64,000 nt of DNA, taken from assembly GCA_026986575.1 (NCBI GenBank), contig JALSOH010000011.1:1-64000 (forward strand). Reading direction: 5' to 3'. Source of the stretch: Thermoproteota archaeon. Its GTDB lineage: Archaea > Korarchaeota > Korarchaeia > Korarchaeales > Korarchaeaceae. The translations under genes and the position numbers were made by a program. The first letter of the stretch is position 1; every line of letters starts with the position of its first letter. Below the pieces are notes generated by a model that saw nothing but the letters and a program-made list of their open reading frames with translations, ran no database searches and had not been told where the DNA came from. Shown here one piece after another: positions 17,893 to 27,711 of the stretch.

Positions 17893-18389
17893 TCACGGAC
17901 CTATCCACCGGCCGACTGGGTTGACCACCTCTATGCCGTACCTTTCCCCTATGACCCTGAAGTGGGGATCCGATGAGTACGCGATGTCCACAAATTTCCT
18001 GACCGGCAAGAAGCAGAGGAAATCCCACACGTGGATTCGGGTCTCAGGACTCTCCTTTAGAGCTTCTCTGATCACATCAGCAGTTATGGACACCTTGACA
18101 ATGGATTTATCCTCCAGTATTCGCTCTACGATGGCTAAAGCCTCCCATAATGGTACTCTAAGCCCCCGAAACGCCATTACGTGGAATATCTCAATCAGCT
18201 GATGGTGGGAGATGTAAACGTGGAGGGATGGGAATATCTCCTGAAGAACTCCACTGCCCTCCTATGGATCTCCATGGCTAAATTAAACTCCTCATCTGAT
18301 TTGAATCTATGTCTCACAGGTCTCTTCTTGGCGAAACTCCAGAGTTCAGTGTCCACGAAAGCCCTCAATTCAATCACCGAGATCCTCAT
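17893..18389 (-). CDS. PIN-domain toxin (one frameshift)
   Basis: The start reads MRISVIELRAFVDTELWSFA, giving the first PIN Asp. The frame breaks after YSHPS near 18220, where a C-rich CCCATCCCTCC lies. The other frame continues as LHVYISHHQLIEIFHVMA and ends VDIAYSSDPHFRVIGERYG and VVNPVGRWI, the C-terminus of a common archaeal PIN group. One missing base would restore the protein. It overlaps the antitoxin by 20 bases. Confidence 0.6.
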
Positions 18390-18609
18390 ACCCGTATTCC
18401 ATCAGATCATCGGGGCCCGCGCCTTCCACGGGTCTCAGGATTAGATCCACTAGTTCTTTCCTCTTCCTGTCACCAGAAGTGCCCGAGCTCAGATAGTTCA
18501 GGAGAGCATCTATAAGTACGTCCTTCATGCTCCTACCCTCCTCCAGGGCCCGCCTCTTCAACTCCTTGTAGAGGTCCTCTGGAATGACGAAGCTAGTCTT
18601 GACCCCCAT
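18370..18609 (-). CDS. VapB-type ribbon-helix-helix antitoxin
   Basis: 79 aa. VKTSFVIPEDLYKELKRRAL and EEGRSMKDVLIDALLNYL form a ribbon-helix-helix domain with a long second helix, followed by an acidic C-terminal tail. Intact and overlapping the frameshifted PIN gene. Confidence 0.8.
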   Translation of the reverse strand: MGVKTSFVIPEDLYKELKRRALEEGRSMKDVLIDALLNYLSSGTSGDRKRKELVDLILRPVEGAGPDDLMEYGYEDLGD

Positions 18610-19119
18610 CGATCCTTCTTACATAAAACCGCGCGCGATCTATATACCTCTCGCAGGGTATCCCAAGGCCGGGACCAAGTTGTGGGTGGAAACTCCGACT
18701 GCCTGTCCAGTCGTTATTAACCACAGCGTGATGAGGAAACCCACACATTGTCTTCCCGATTGATTGGTTGTGCGATTCATGACAGGGAGGGCTTAGAGCG
18801 CCTCTGACTCCATATCCCAACGCTCTCAATAAAGATCATCTCAACCACTATAGGGGGTTTAACAGGCCTCGCTAGCTCGCAGACTATCGGTAGATGAACA
18901 AGTTGAGGAAACAGGAGAAGGATACGGTCATCAACCGCGCATTACCGACAGCACCCTACACATACGCCTGCTATCTCTACGGCCCATTCCAAGAAATCTC
19001 GAGAGGTTTCGAAGAGGCCACGAACACATCCCCCCCTGGGGGGGGGGGGGAACCGACTTTAACCAGCTGTTATGGTCGTGGCACCCACCAAGATATCGTT
19101 CCTGATCTCCTTCACACGC
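18610..19119. other. Gene-free stretch with a 13-G run
   Basis: No gene recognised. It holds GCGCGC at 18631-18636 and a C-run, T, then 13 consecutive G at 19038-19050, the longest homopolymer in the window. Confidence 0.45.
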
Positions 19120-20792
19120 TCACGTCGATTGGTTGCCGGATCTCCTGTACTTCACCAGTAAGAGCATCCCCAGCAGCAGTATCAGAACCCCCGCTAGGGC
19201 AAGCCCCCATAGGTAGGTCCTATCCATCACCACCCCTCTGCCCGTCGTTCCTTCCTGAGTCGTGATCTTAGGACTGACGGCGGGGCTTATCCCTCTTCCT
19301 TGAGTGGTGCTGACAGGGATCTTTGGAGTTTCCTCACCGCGAACCGATTCTTGGGTAGCGATACTTCGGGTTGTCTTCGATCGCTCGCTCCCTTCTTTCT
19401 TGATGACGACGGATACCTCGTCTCCTACGGTGATCTCCCCGCTCCTCCCCACCACCTTCACAACTAATAGACCGGGCCTCGCTTCCTCGGGCACCTTGAA
19501 CCTGACGATTGACTCGAACGGTGGGACCCCTGCAGGTGGATCGATGCTCGCCACCTTGGGCTTCACCTCCAACCTCACAATATCCCTGAACCCGCCCAAC
19601 CGGATGACATTGACTTTGAGGATCACGTCATCTCCCGGTTCGACTTCCACGAGGGATGGAGAAACCTCTAGGGTGAAGTAGGGGCTCGAAGCGCTGACCA
19701 CCTTCACCCTCACAGTTCTCTCCCTCCTTTCTGTTGACGACTCTCCGATAATTCTTATCTCGTAGCTCCCCTCCCCGGCCCCCTTGCTGCCTATCGTGAG
19801 GTTTGATGAGAACGGAGCTGTACCGCCAGTCATGGAGAGTGAGCACTGAATTACGGGCGGACATATCGCCCTAGGATTCACCCTCATTGGCGAGGTGGAG
19901 ACCACATCAACGAGCACCCTTCCCTCGGATCCCCTCACCAGCTGCAGGTAGGTCGGACGGACCCTGAGATGGAATTCCGTCGAAGCGGTGGGCGGACCGG
20001 AGGTCGTCGGGGTGGAGGTTGTGAGGGGTGAGGTGGGCGATGTGGCCGTAGTGGTCGATGGCGAGGAGGTCACGATAGTGGTTGAACCCGTTGCACTGGT
20101 CGTGATTGGAAGGGGAGCTCTAGGCACAGAGAGGGAGGTGCAAGTCACTTCTATCCTAGGCGGGTAAGTGGATTCCTTGCTGTAGAAGCGGGCGTAACCA
20201 CTCGATCCTCCAGAGTCGAGTATGAGGCCGTTAGGTATGCTCATCCAATTGGATCTGACCCATTCGGTGACATCGAGCCTCACCTCTTCCCCATCCCTCA
20301 ATTCGGAGTAGTACTTGTGATCTAGCTGGTCAGAGGTATCATACTCGCCTCCTCTCCAAGGGTCACCCTTCCTAGCCCTCTCCCAAGTGACTTCCGCCTC
20401 AACAAACCCCTTCTTCAGGGGATAAACCCTCACCATGATATTCCTGCCCTCCTTTGCCCTTAGAACGAGCTCAGCCCTACCAACGGGGCAGGTACCGAGG
20501 TGAGGAGGAAGTTCAAAACAACCCTCCCGACGTAGAGCAAGTTCATGCTGCTCGAACTCCCCAAGTTCAGCTCCCACGTTTTCCCTAGGAACAAGGTGGA
20601 GTCGCTCCCGCAGTTCCTCCCGTCTAGCACATTTCCTCGGTTATCCCTTCCGTGAATTATGCTCGAATCGGCCACTGGAGCTATGGTGAGGGATCCAGCA
20701 GCCATTGCGTTGCACGTAATTAGTAGCAGGGGGAGGAACAGCACGATCAAGCAGCAAGAGGCAAGTCTAGAGCGGAGAGGGCCTACAGGCAC
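19120..20792 (-). CDS. Secreted DNRLRE/Ig-like surface protein with C-terminal membrane helix (one frameshift)
   Basis: GTG start at 20792, eight bases after the upstream gene. It begins with a signal sequence (LIVLFLPLLLITCNAMAAG), then a DNRLRE-type beta-sandwich: APVADSSI, WELNLGSSSSMNLLYVGRVV, AELVLRAKEGR, DVTEWVRSNW and GLILDSGGSSGYARFYSKE. A frameshift in AAAA at 20515-20518 (T4 on the coding strand) splits this domain. A Thr/Ser/Pro linker, two or three Ig-like strand sets, another Thr-rich linker and a C-terminal helix (LWGLALAGVLILLLGMLLLV) with a basic tail follow. It should be displayed outside the cell. Confidence 0.7.
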
Positions 20793-20799
20793 AGTGAGA

Positions 20800-21549
20800 T
20801 CACCCGTATCCGATAAGGACGCCCTCAGATTCACCGGAAATCCACTTAACCAGTAGCCCCTCCTTAGAGATCCAAGCCTTGTAATTCGATCCTTGGAATA
20901 CCCAACAGTCGAAGGTGCCCGCAGGTACGGAGACCCTCTCCTCTCCGATGTATCTCATTCCCTCCCCACTCACCGGTATCTGGGAAGCTTGAGAGCATGG
21001 AAAATCTCTCTTTCCCATTCCAGGTATTTCTATTGCGGCCTTAACGCACTTTCCTGTGCTCTTATCATACCAGATCTCCATTTTACTGGTCTGGGGCCCT
21101 TCTACTGATATACTTTGATGGTAGCATTCCTTACCATCCACCCGATCTTCACCTAGGTTCTCTAGGGTGTACTTGATCCGGTTCCCCCTCACAACTACTT
21201 CGTACTTCAACCAAGCGTAGCGAAATATCCCGGTCTCATATGAAGGGGTTTCTCTCTTGGGAGTAATTGAAGTAGAAGTACTTGAGGATCTAACCGAAGT
21301 TCTAGGCCTCTTAGTCACTTGCGTGGTCGTTGATTTGGTTTCCGTGCCACTAGGTCCTCTAGCCTTCTTTCCCGGTTTCTGCTTCTGCTTAGGTTTCGGC
21401 CTCGCTTTAGTCCCAGTTACCTGAGTGGTTGATGTAGGCCCTTGGCCTCCCTCCTGAGAACTCTGAAGGTAGAGATACCCGGCGTAAATCAGTATCAGGA
21501 CACCAACAGCGATCATGATGAAGGCGACCTTACCGCTCATCATGATCAC
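20800..21549 (-). CDS. Anchored protein with DUF3108-like extracellular domain
   Basis: 249 aa. N-terminal anchor (AFIMIAVGVLILIYAGYLYL), then a Lys/Pro- and Ser/Thr-rich linker (residues 35-105). The beta-rich domain begins FRYAWLKYEVVVRGNRIKYT and ends VPAGTFDCWVF, YKAWISKEGLLVKW, the strand pattern of DUF3108-like domains. It shares an operon with the DNRLRE surface protein downstream. Start may be any of the clustered Met codons at 21549-21540. Confidence 0.6.
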   Translation of the reverse strand: MIMMSGKVAFIMIAVGVLILIYAGYLYLQSSQEGGQGPTSTTQVTGTKARPKPKQKQKPGKKARGPSGTETKSTTTQVTKRPRTSVRSSSTSTSITPKRETPSYETGIFRYAWLKYEVVVRGNRIKYTLENLGEDRVDGKECYHQSISVEGPQTSKMEIWYDKSTGKCVKAAIEIPGMGKRDFPCSQASQIPVSGEGMRYIGEERVSVPAGTFDCWVFQGSNYKAWISKEGLLVKWISGESEGVLIGYG

Positions 21550-21720
21550 TTAGTCTTCCTACTGAACAAATTAATAAGCTTCCAAATAATAAAATTTTCA
21601 GATAATAGAGTTGACATGGGAGCTATCGGCCGGGTTCCTAGGGTGATATTCAAGGAGTAGTGAAGGTACGCGCGATATCGTGATTAGGAGCTGGCTCCTC
21701 CTTAAAACGCACAGGAAGCA

Positions 21721-22029
21721 TCAACCCTCGTAGAATATGCGGTATATCTGGACATGCTCCTCCTTCTCGAGCAGAAACTCGTCATCTTCCGGATAGTACT
21801 TGGCAACTTTGGGATCGTCTCCGGCGAACTTCCTCATGGAATCCATCGAATCCCATATAGTCACGAGCAGGAAGTGGGCCACATCACCTTCATCTCTCCT
21901 GGTGAAGTACAGCTTGAGCAGGCCCTCAACGGAAGAGTAATCGGGGACTGCCCTCTCCACTAGGAACCTCTCGTAGTTGTCCGCCTTGTCGATGGGGACC
22001 CTCCCATGCCAGATTCTCATCACTGGCAT
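21721..22029 (-). CDS. Antibiotic biosynthesis monooxygenase (ABM)-like ferredoxin-fold protein
   Basis: 102 aa from ATG 22029, chosen because a TATA box (AAGTTATATT on the coding strand) lies about 35 bp upstream; a longer frame to 22128 would include the promoter. RIWHGRVPIDKADNYERFLV, VEGLLKLYFTRRDEGDVAHF and FLLVTIWDSMDSMRKFAGDD match the ABM/dimeric alpha-beta barrel pattern. Substrate unknown; such proteins include heme- or quinol-using monooxygenases and non-enzymatic stress proteins. Confidence 0.7.
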   Translation of the reverse strand: MPVMRIWHGRVPIDKADNYERFLVERAVPDYSSVEGLLKLYFTRRDEGDVAHFLLVTIWDSMDSMRKFAGDDPKVAKYYPEDDEFLLEKEEHVQIYRIFYEG

Positions 22030-22060
22030 AGCAATCACCACGGTGCCAGCAAAAGGGTCA

Positions 22061-22070
22061 ATATAACTTT
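22061..22070 (-). promoter_or_regulatory. TATA box of the ABM-like gene
   Basis: Coding-strand AAAGTTATAT ends 32 bp upstream of ATG 22029, leaving a leader of only a few bases. Confidence 0.5.
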
Positions 22071-22181
22071 GAAGGATCGACATCCGCAAAGCGTCGAGGC
22101 GTGACAGTACTCTCACTACTGTAGTCAAACCGGACCACGGGAAAGTTTTAGGAGCGCCTGGGGAGCCTCCAGATAGATGAT

Positions 22182-23128
22182 ATGAGTCATAACCATCGGA
22201 AACGCAAACTGATCACGCTCCTTCTACTCTCCCCCACGACTCCGGAGTTGTTAACTGGGAGCACTCCCCTCTGAGAGCTTGCGAATCCTCTCAACCTGCT
22301 CGTTCTAGTGATCCTGTACGGCTTCCCTGCCCTCATTCTGAGGGAGTATGTTCGCAGGAAGGGGTTGGGTTACCACTCACTCATGTTTCTGGGAATGCTC
22401 GAGGGAGTTCTCATGGAGGGCTTGGCCGTGAACACCTTCTACAGCGACAGTCAGGCGAAATTGGATCTGTTCTCCTCATACGGAAGGATAATGGGAGTGA
22501 ACTGGAACTGGGCCCTATACCTGACTTTCTTCCACAGTATTTACAGCGTGCTAGTGCCAGTGATGTTGGTCGACTCCATATATCCCGACGGGTCCCTGAC
22601 GGGGGAGATGCCCCTGAGCTACATGATGGCCGCCGTCGCTGGAGTCACATTGTTGTTCAATCTATCGGAGGACACTTACAGACCGCTCTTTTTCCTTATT
22701 ACATACTCTCCCTAGTTATGTCCCTGATGGTCATCCTGCTGTTCAGGTTGCAGGACGACAGACCCATGATCTGGGAGGGGCTGCGATTTCCCACGGGGAG
22801 GCTATACCTATTCGCGCCCCTCTTCCTAATAGTAGCCTTCTTCGGCCTTGCTGGTCACATCCATCCCCTCCTCCATGCGACTGTAGGGGTGCTGCTGTAC
22901 GCCTCTCTATACAACGCTCTGAGATCGATTTACGCTAACTGGAGGGAATCTAGGGATCTACTTGTGAGCCTTGCCATCACCGGACTGGTCGTGGCCTTGC
23001 TGAGTGGAAGGTACTACATCCTACCGCCTGCCATCGCCTTCCTGATTATAGCCGCTTATTGGGAAAGGAATAGGAGGAATGCTGTCTTACCGACCAGTTC
23101 CCGCCTCACCCATTCCACAGACACTTAA
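22182..23128 (+). pseudogene. Polytopic membrane protein with an in-frame TGA and a frameshift
   Basis: ATG 22182 opens a frame reading SPTTPELLTGSTPL, then TGA (22272-22274), then ELANPLNLLVLVILYGFPAL, IREYVRRKGLGYHSLMFLG and GVNWNWALYLTFFHS. This is the pattern of a conserved polytopic family with E-L-L-T-G-S-T-P-L near the N-terminus. A second break lies in the T-run 22689-22693; the other frame continues with four or five membrane helices to 23128. Function is not known. CGA to TGA plus one indel would account for both lesions. Confidence 0.55.
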
Positions 23129-23173
23129 GTTAATTTAGATTGCTTTAGGAGGTCAGAATGGCTCTGAGCCATA

Positions 23174-23193
23174 GCCCCCGCCCGATCGGGGGC
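23174..23193. terminator. Strong GC hairpin between convergent genes
   Basis: GCCCCCG, six-base loop, CGGGGGC: a perfect 7-bp stem between the convergent membrane-protein and transporter genes. No T-run follows, so a terminator role on either strand is inferred from position. Confidence 0.4.
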
Positions 23194-23318
23194 GTACCTT
23201 ACCTCCTTTACAAGCTCAAAGCTATAACCGTGACTAGCATTGCGACCGTCTCCTCACCACAGCAGTCAGCGGGGGGCCTTCCACCTCCATCGCGCGTGAA
23301 CCCTTGAATATCCTTTAT

Positions 23319-24489
23319 CTAAGCGAAAAACCGCTCTTCGACCCAATCACCTCCCTTGAGGCTCGAAAGGAGCCCCAAGGTTGACACGATTACCATGAGG
23401 GTGAATGGTCCAAGGAAGACTATGAGTGGAGAGGTCCACTACAAACCCGGAGGAGGAAGGAGGTCCATGCCAGCACCGATCATAAGGAGGCCGATGACCG
23501 TTCCGATGTTTCCTAGGGAGTTCAACTTCCCCACCACCGATGCCGGATCGGGGAAGGCATATGCGAGGGCCCTAGATACGGGTATGAACGCTCCAACGAC
23601 AACGGAGATGACGGCTAGGCCGGCGAGGAAGAGAGGTAAACTCCTCACCCCTGAAAGAAGCGTCCCAATTACCAGGAGGGCGATAAGGGACTTCAGAGTC
23701 ATGTCAGCTCCGACCTCGTCCAAGGCATAGCCGGAGATCAGCTTGGATCCCACCGGCAGGCCCCCTATCAGGCTCAGCAGAAGAGCCACGGTTCCCTTAC
23801 CGAGAGAACCGCTCCCTAAGGAGAACGTAGATTATTGAGGAGCCCACGACGCTGGCCATGCCACCCATCCCGAACCCTAGGATTAGTAGCCAGCGAACAT
23901 CTCCCCTGTCACTCACCTCCTCCTTCCCCAATTCCTTCACTCGAACTTTTAGGGATCCCAGATAGGCCAGAAGAGAGGAGAGAATGTAGAGCGAGAGGGA
24001 AGCTAGTACTACGCTGGTCACGGGGGAGGTGCTGAAAAGGGCCCCGTAGACCGCATCGCCGGCGGGACCAGCGATGGATCCGACGAAGAAGTAGACGGAT
24101 ACAGCCATTCCAGTCCTCCCCTCGCTGGCTGAGGCCATCACCAAGTACTGGATGAAGGGCCAGGTGAGGCCCATCAGACTGCCCTGAAGGAAGCTCAGTC
24201 CCGCGACCTCATACCACCTTCTGGCTAGGGGATAGAGTAGGATCAAAAGGGCGTTGAGGATCAGGCATAGAGAGGGGAGGTGCCTCCACCTCCTTCCCAT
24301 CCTCCCGCTGAAGTAGGCCGTCAGGGATCGACCTAGCATGTAACCGGCGGTGAGCGTCGACACTCCCAAGAAGGAAGACCTCAACCCTTCCCTAAGGAAG
24401 AAGGATAGGGCTGGAGTCAGCATCCTCGTAGCGAGGGAGCCGGTGAAGGCCAACACCGTGAAGGCGACCAGAGCTAGCGAGTTCACCAA
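23319..24489 (-). CDS. Major facilitator superfamily transporter (two frameshifts)
   Basis: The first segment (24489-23797) has seven helices and the MFS loop GRSLTAYFSGRMGRRWRHLP after helix 2. It stops at RERFSR. One frame over, GTVALLLSLIGGLPVGSKLI and four more helices follow to 23439. A last helix pair (FLGPFTLMVIVSTLGLLSSL) is in a third frame, ending at 23319. Restoring single bases near 23797 and 23400 gives about twelve helices, normal for MFS. Start TTG 24489 or GTG 24486 is leaderless. Substrate unknown. Confidence 0.65.
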
Positions 24490-24506
24490 ATTCCCCAGCG
24501 GGGGTT

Positions 24507-24521
24507 CGATATATATACAAC
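24507..24521 (-). promoter_or_regulatory. TATA box of the MFS gene
   Basis: Coding-strand GTTGTATATATATCG lies 18-32 bp before the TTG/GTG start, consistent with a leaderless transcript. Confidence 0.55.
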
Positions 24522-24528
24522 TGAGCCT

Positions 24529-25266
24529 TCACCTGACGAACGAGTTGAGGAAGTGTGAGAAGGATCGGGCAACCAGCCTCACGTTCTGGATCGTGTCCTT
24601 ACCCAACTTCTCAGCCATTTTAATGGCCCATTCCAAGAACTCCTCCGGAGCACCCGAGAGGTCGCGAACGGGGTCCTCGCTTAGGAGCGGAAGGGAAAAG
24701 AAAATCGGTTTCAGCTGGGCCGCGAGCGCCAAGGCGCTGGCCAACTTATTCCGTCTGAGTTCCTCCCACGGAAGGGGGTCTAAGGGAAGCATCTCCTTCA
24801 CTAGGGGCCACTGAGTATGGGCTAGGCCCCTCTTAGCCAGGTAGCTCGAGACCTCGTAGTCCTTCACCGCTATCGACAGCAGGTAAAGCACCTTTGGGGC
24901 CGCGTTCCTCAAGGGAAGATCGTCTCTCGGCACGGATATCTCGTAGTATCTCCTATGACCGTGCAATTTCGCATGACCCAGCTCGTGGTATACGGAGGCG
25001 GTTAGCAGATCCTTCGGCACATCCAACCTGACCACGATGGTGGGGCTCTCCAAGGCTATGTGTAGAGCGTAGAAATCAGACGATTCCGGAGTCCAGTAAT
25101 CACCGAGCACCTCCCTGAGGTTCTCCCCTCCCCTTACCACGACGAGATTGAATCTTTCCACTGTAACCTCCCGGCTGGTCCTCTCGACTAATTCGATTAC
25201 AGGAAGGGCCTCGCGAGGAGAGACTCCCACGAGCCTTATCACAGGGAGTAAGTGCTTTGAGGTCAT
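24529..25266 (-). CDS. Zincin-type metalloprotease-like protein
   Basis: 245 aa without signal peptide. VYHELGHAKLHGHRRYYE carries H-E-L-G-H, the zinc-binding and catalytic motif of zincins, and the following helices (SIAVKDYEVSSYLAKRGL) supply acidic residues for a third ligand. It resembles a conserved archaeal cytosolic metallopeptidase family often annotated only as DUF. Intact. Divergent from the SixA gene across a 68-bp gap. Confidence 0.7.
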   Translation of the reverse strand: MTSKHLLPVIRLVGVSPREALPVIELVERTSREVTVERFNLVVVRGGENLREVLGDYWTPESSDFYALHIALESPTIVVRLDVPKDLLTASVYHELGHAKLHGHRRYYEISVPRDDLPLRNAAPKVLYLLSIAVKDYEVSSYLAKRGLAHTQWPLVKEMLPLDPLPWEELRRNKLASALALAAQLKPIFFSLPLLSEDPVRDLSGAPEEFLEWAIKMAEKLGKDTIQNVRLVARSFSHFLNSFVR

Positions 25267-25309
25267 ATAAGTAGAGAGGGTGAGTGAGGACGGGATGGAG
25301 GGAAGGAAG

Positions 25310-25317
25310 GTATATCA
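25310..25317. promoter_or_regulatory. Near-symmetric TATA element between divergent genes
   Basis: GGTATATCACC here reads as GGTGATATACC on the other strand. It is 32 bp from ATG 25349 on the plus strand and 44 bp from ATG 25266 on the minus strand, so it could serve the first directly and the second with a short leader. Confidence 0.35.
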
Positions 25318-25348
25318 CCTGTAAATTCCGATCATGAAGGGAGTGCAG

Positions 25349-25804
25349 ATGAGGGTGTATCTGGTGAGGCACGGTGAGGCCAAAAAGAAGGAGGAGGATC
25401 CTGAGAGGCATCTCACCGAGAAGGGAGCAGAGGAGGCTAGAAAGATCGCCGGATTCCTATCAGAGATAGGGGTTCGTGTGGAGGAGGTGCTCCACAGCGG
25501 TAAGACGAGGGCAAAAGAAACCGCTGAAATAATAGCCTCCGAGCTGGGAGTCCGGGTCAGGGAGGTAGGCGGACTTGATCCACTGGCTGATCCTTCCAAA
25601 TGGGCGGAGCGTTTGAAGGGAATGAAGGAGGATGTTATGCTGGTGGGCCATCTACCCCACTTGAGCAGGCTTGCTGGTCTGCTGCTCACCGGAGGTCAGC
25701 TCGAATTCGTGAAACTATCCTCTGGAGGTGCTCTCTGTCTAGAGAAGGAGGAGGAAGGCGGCTGGTCGCTGATCTGGCTAGTATCCCCGGGAATCCTTAG
25801 GTGA
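25349..25804 (+). CDS. sixA: SixA-like phosphohistidine phosphatase
   Basis: 151 aa from ATG 25349; ATG 25334 is in frame, but the TATA box at 25310 puts transcription start near 25337. MRVYLVRHGEA is the RHG catalytic motif of the histidine phosphatase family, HLTEKGAEEARKIAGFL the SixA helix, LHSGKTRAKETAEIIA the arginine loop, and MLVGHLPHLSRLAG the second catalytic His. Members remove phosphate from phosphohistidine on proteins. Intact and of normal length. Confidence 0.88.
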   Translation: MRVYLVRHGEAKKKEEDPERHLTEKGAEEARKIAGFLSEIGVRVEEVLHSGKTRAKETAEIIASELGVRVREVGGLDPLADPSKWAERLKGMKEDVMLVGHLPHLSRLAGLLLTGGQLEFVKLSSGGALCLEKEEEGGWSLIWLVSPGILR

Positions 25805-25978
25805 GGTAGTACAGCTACGCGTCCGATCTCCTAGATGACTTCGCAGGCACCCCCAGGACTAACTCCGGGCTCGTGCGGGGGCAGCCAAGCTGATCGAACC
25901 CCAGCCGGGACCTGTTGATCACGGGAACCGGTTACTTGACTTACAATACTTTTTATCCCTAATCTATGTATTTTCCAT

Positions 25979-26218
25979 ATGCCACATATTACACTCAGTA
26001 TCCCTGAGGATCTGCTGGAGAGGATGAGGAGACACCCCGAGATCAAGTGGAGCGAGGTGGCCAGGAGAGCCATAAGGAGGTACCTGATGGAACTGGAGGA
26101 TGAGGTTTCGGGAGAGGAGATATTGGAAGAGCTCTCAGAGGAGGTGAGGGAGAAAATCGAGAAGTTAGAGTGGAAGAAGTTCTCGGAGAAGGTCGTATCG
26201 CTCAGAAATTACAGGTGA
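25979..26218 (+). CDS. vapB: VapB ribbon-helix-helix antitoxin
   Basis: 79 aa. HITLSIPEDLLERMRRHPE plus IKWSEVARRAIRRYLMELED is a canonical ribbon-helix-helix. TATA-like CTTTTTATCC lies at 25949-25958, 21-30 bp from the ATG, so the mRNA is probably leaderless. Toxin gene starts seven bases after the stop. Confidence 0.88.
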   Translation: MPHITLSIPEDLLERMRRHPEIKWSEVARRAIRRYLMELEDEVSGEEILEELSEEVREKIEKLEWKKFSEKVVSLRNYR

Positions 26219-26224
26219 GGGGGC

Positions 26225-26527
26225 ATGGAGGTCTTGGACACAAGTCTACTCATAGAGGGAAAGAGGGGGCTTACGACAATATTCAGCATAATAGAGTACC
26301 CCCTAGCTTCCAAAGGAAGCAGGATCCTCTTTCCTAAGAGAGAGGGCTTCTTGAAGTCTATAGAGATAATGGTGAAACTGAGGGAGATCGGTAAACCAGT
26401 TCCGGCCATAGATGTGCTCATCGCAGCGATATGCATAAGGAGGGATCTGAAGCTCCTCACTAGGGATAAGCACTTCCTCCTCATAAAGGAGGTGGAGCCT
26501 GAGTTCAAGGTGGAGGTAGTGGGATAA
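26225..26527 (+). CDS. vapC: PIN-domain toxin, short variant
   Basis: 100 aa. EVLDTSLLIEG has the first Asp, ATTIFSIIEY-type segment (TIFSIIEYPL) the second acid, PAIDVLIAAICIRRDL the third, and LTRDKHFLLI the last. It is shorter than usual for VapC (130-140 aa); the helices between acids two and three are reduced. Intact frame, coupled with the upstream VapB. Confidence 0.82.
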   Translation: MEVLDTSLLIEGKRGLTTIFSIIEYPLASKGSRILFPKREGFLKSIEIMVKLREIGKPVPAIDVLIAAICIRRDLKLLTRDKHFLLIKEVEPEFKVEVVG

Positions 26528-26696
26528 ATAAGGATCCCGCGGTCTTTCCCTCTCGCCGATCTCATTCTTCAGCTCGCGGGGCTTCGGTCGATAATCGAAA
26601 GATCTGAACGCTCCCAAGGTGGATCCTCCCAGTTACAAGGGACCGCGCGATGTCCGCGCATCACTAAAAAGGCAGGCGATTCTAAAATCACGGATC

Positions 26697-27128
26697 ATGC
26701 CTTCGAAGGGACTAGCCGTTGAGAAGTTGAGGAAGGAGCTATCCAGGCTCAGGGGTGTTAGATTCATTTCCCTATTTGGCTCCATAGCTGAGGGTAAGAC
26801 CACGCCCCTCAGCGATGTGGATGTGGCGGTCCTCCCAGAGGAGGGAGCGGATGAGCTGTTACTCGTGGCCGACATCTTGGAGATCGTGACCCGCTCCCTA
26901 GGTGTAACTGAGGATCGGGTTGACGTGCTGCTCCTGAATCACGCGAACTCCCTCCCCCTCCTGTACAACGCTGTGGTCAGGGGGATCCTCCTCTACTGCT
27001 CGGATCCCCAGTTCTGCAGCGAGTATAAGAGAAGGATACTCTCCCAATACTTGGACTATCTCGTCTTCAGGGAGAAATTAGACCTTAGGAGGAAGTTCTT
27101 AGAGGCCGTGGGGAGGAGTCTGAGGTGA
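26697..27128 (+). CDS. mntA: MntA-type nucleotidyltransferase antitoxin
   Basis: 143 aa from ATG 26697; an upstream extension to 26619 has no start support. SLFGSIAEGKTTPLSDVDVA is the GS-x10-D-x-D motif of MNT antitoxins, with RVDVLLLN giving the third Asp. In studied pairs MntA transfers AMP to a tyrosine of HepT and so silences it. ATGA overlap with the HEPN gene. Intact. Confidence 0.9.
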   Translation: MPSKGLAVEKLRKELSRLRGVRFISLFGSIAEGKTTPLSDVDVAVLPEEGADELLLVADILEIVTRSLGVTEDRVDVLLLNHANSLPLLYNAVVRGILLYCSDPQFCSEYKRRILSQYLDYLVFREKLDLRRKFLEAVGRSLR

Positions 27129-27550
27129 GAAACGAGGGACTCTTGAGAATCATCAAGGAGAGCACGGAATTACTGGATGAGGGGATTCAGAGACACGGAA
27201 CCGCTATTTTAGAGGATAAGTTTCTCCTGTTAGCGGCTCTACACGCACTTCAAGTAGCGTCTCAGGCCCTCATAGATCTGGCGGCTCATATAACCTCGGA
27301 GGCAGGGGCTGCCGTCCCCTCGAGTTACTCAGAGATCCCCCAGATCCTCAAGCGGGAGGGCTGCCTGAGTGATCCTGAAGCTGAACTGTTCAGGAGGATC
27401 ATAGGATTCAGGAATGTCGTGGTCCACCAATACTCATTTGTGGACCTCGAAATCGTGAGAAGAATCTTGGAGGGTAAGCTCTACAAGGACATAGAAAAGC
27501 TCGCATTATCGCTGATCAAATGGGCTGAGGAGAAGGGAATAGACCCCTAA
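27125..27550 (+). CDS. hepT: HepT-type HEPN ribonuclease toxin
   Basis: 141 aa, helical. FRNVVVHQYSFVDL contains R-x4-H-x-Y, the catalytic and AMP-accepting motif of HepT (DUF86). ILEDKFLLLAALHALQVASQ is the preceding conserved helix. All key residues are present and the pair looks functional. Confidence 0.92.
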   Translation: MRNEGLLRIIKESTELLDEGIQRHGTAILEDKFLLLAALHALQVASQALIDLAAHITSEAGAAVPSSYSEIPQILKREGCLSDPEAELFRRIIGFRNVVVHQYSFVDLEIVRRILEGKLYKDIEKLALSLIKWAEEKGIDP

Positions 27551-27711
27551 CCTGTGGGATACTCCCACTTCCCATGAACCTCCCTGCCAGCATCACATTC
27601 AGGAACTAGGCACAGCATTCACAGGACGGTCCAGTACAATAGATGAACTTCCTCCGAAATTCTGGCTCCAAGTGAGAAGGATCGTTTTAAAGAAGCGATA
27701 CGAGGTTACAT

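Noticed and set aside
18894-19265. 123-codon plus-strand ORF
   Set aside because: Includes translation of the 13-G run and antisense of the DNRLRE gene; no coding signal.
22272-22274. TGA considered as selenocysteine
   Set aside because: Position is not redox-like in the family, and other genes here have TAA and TAG lesions of the same kind.
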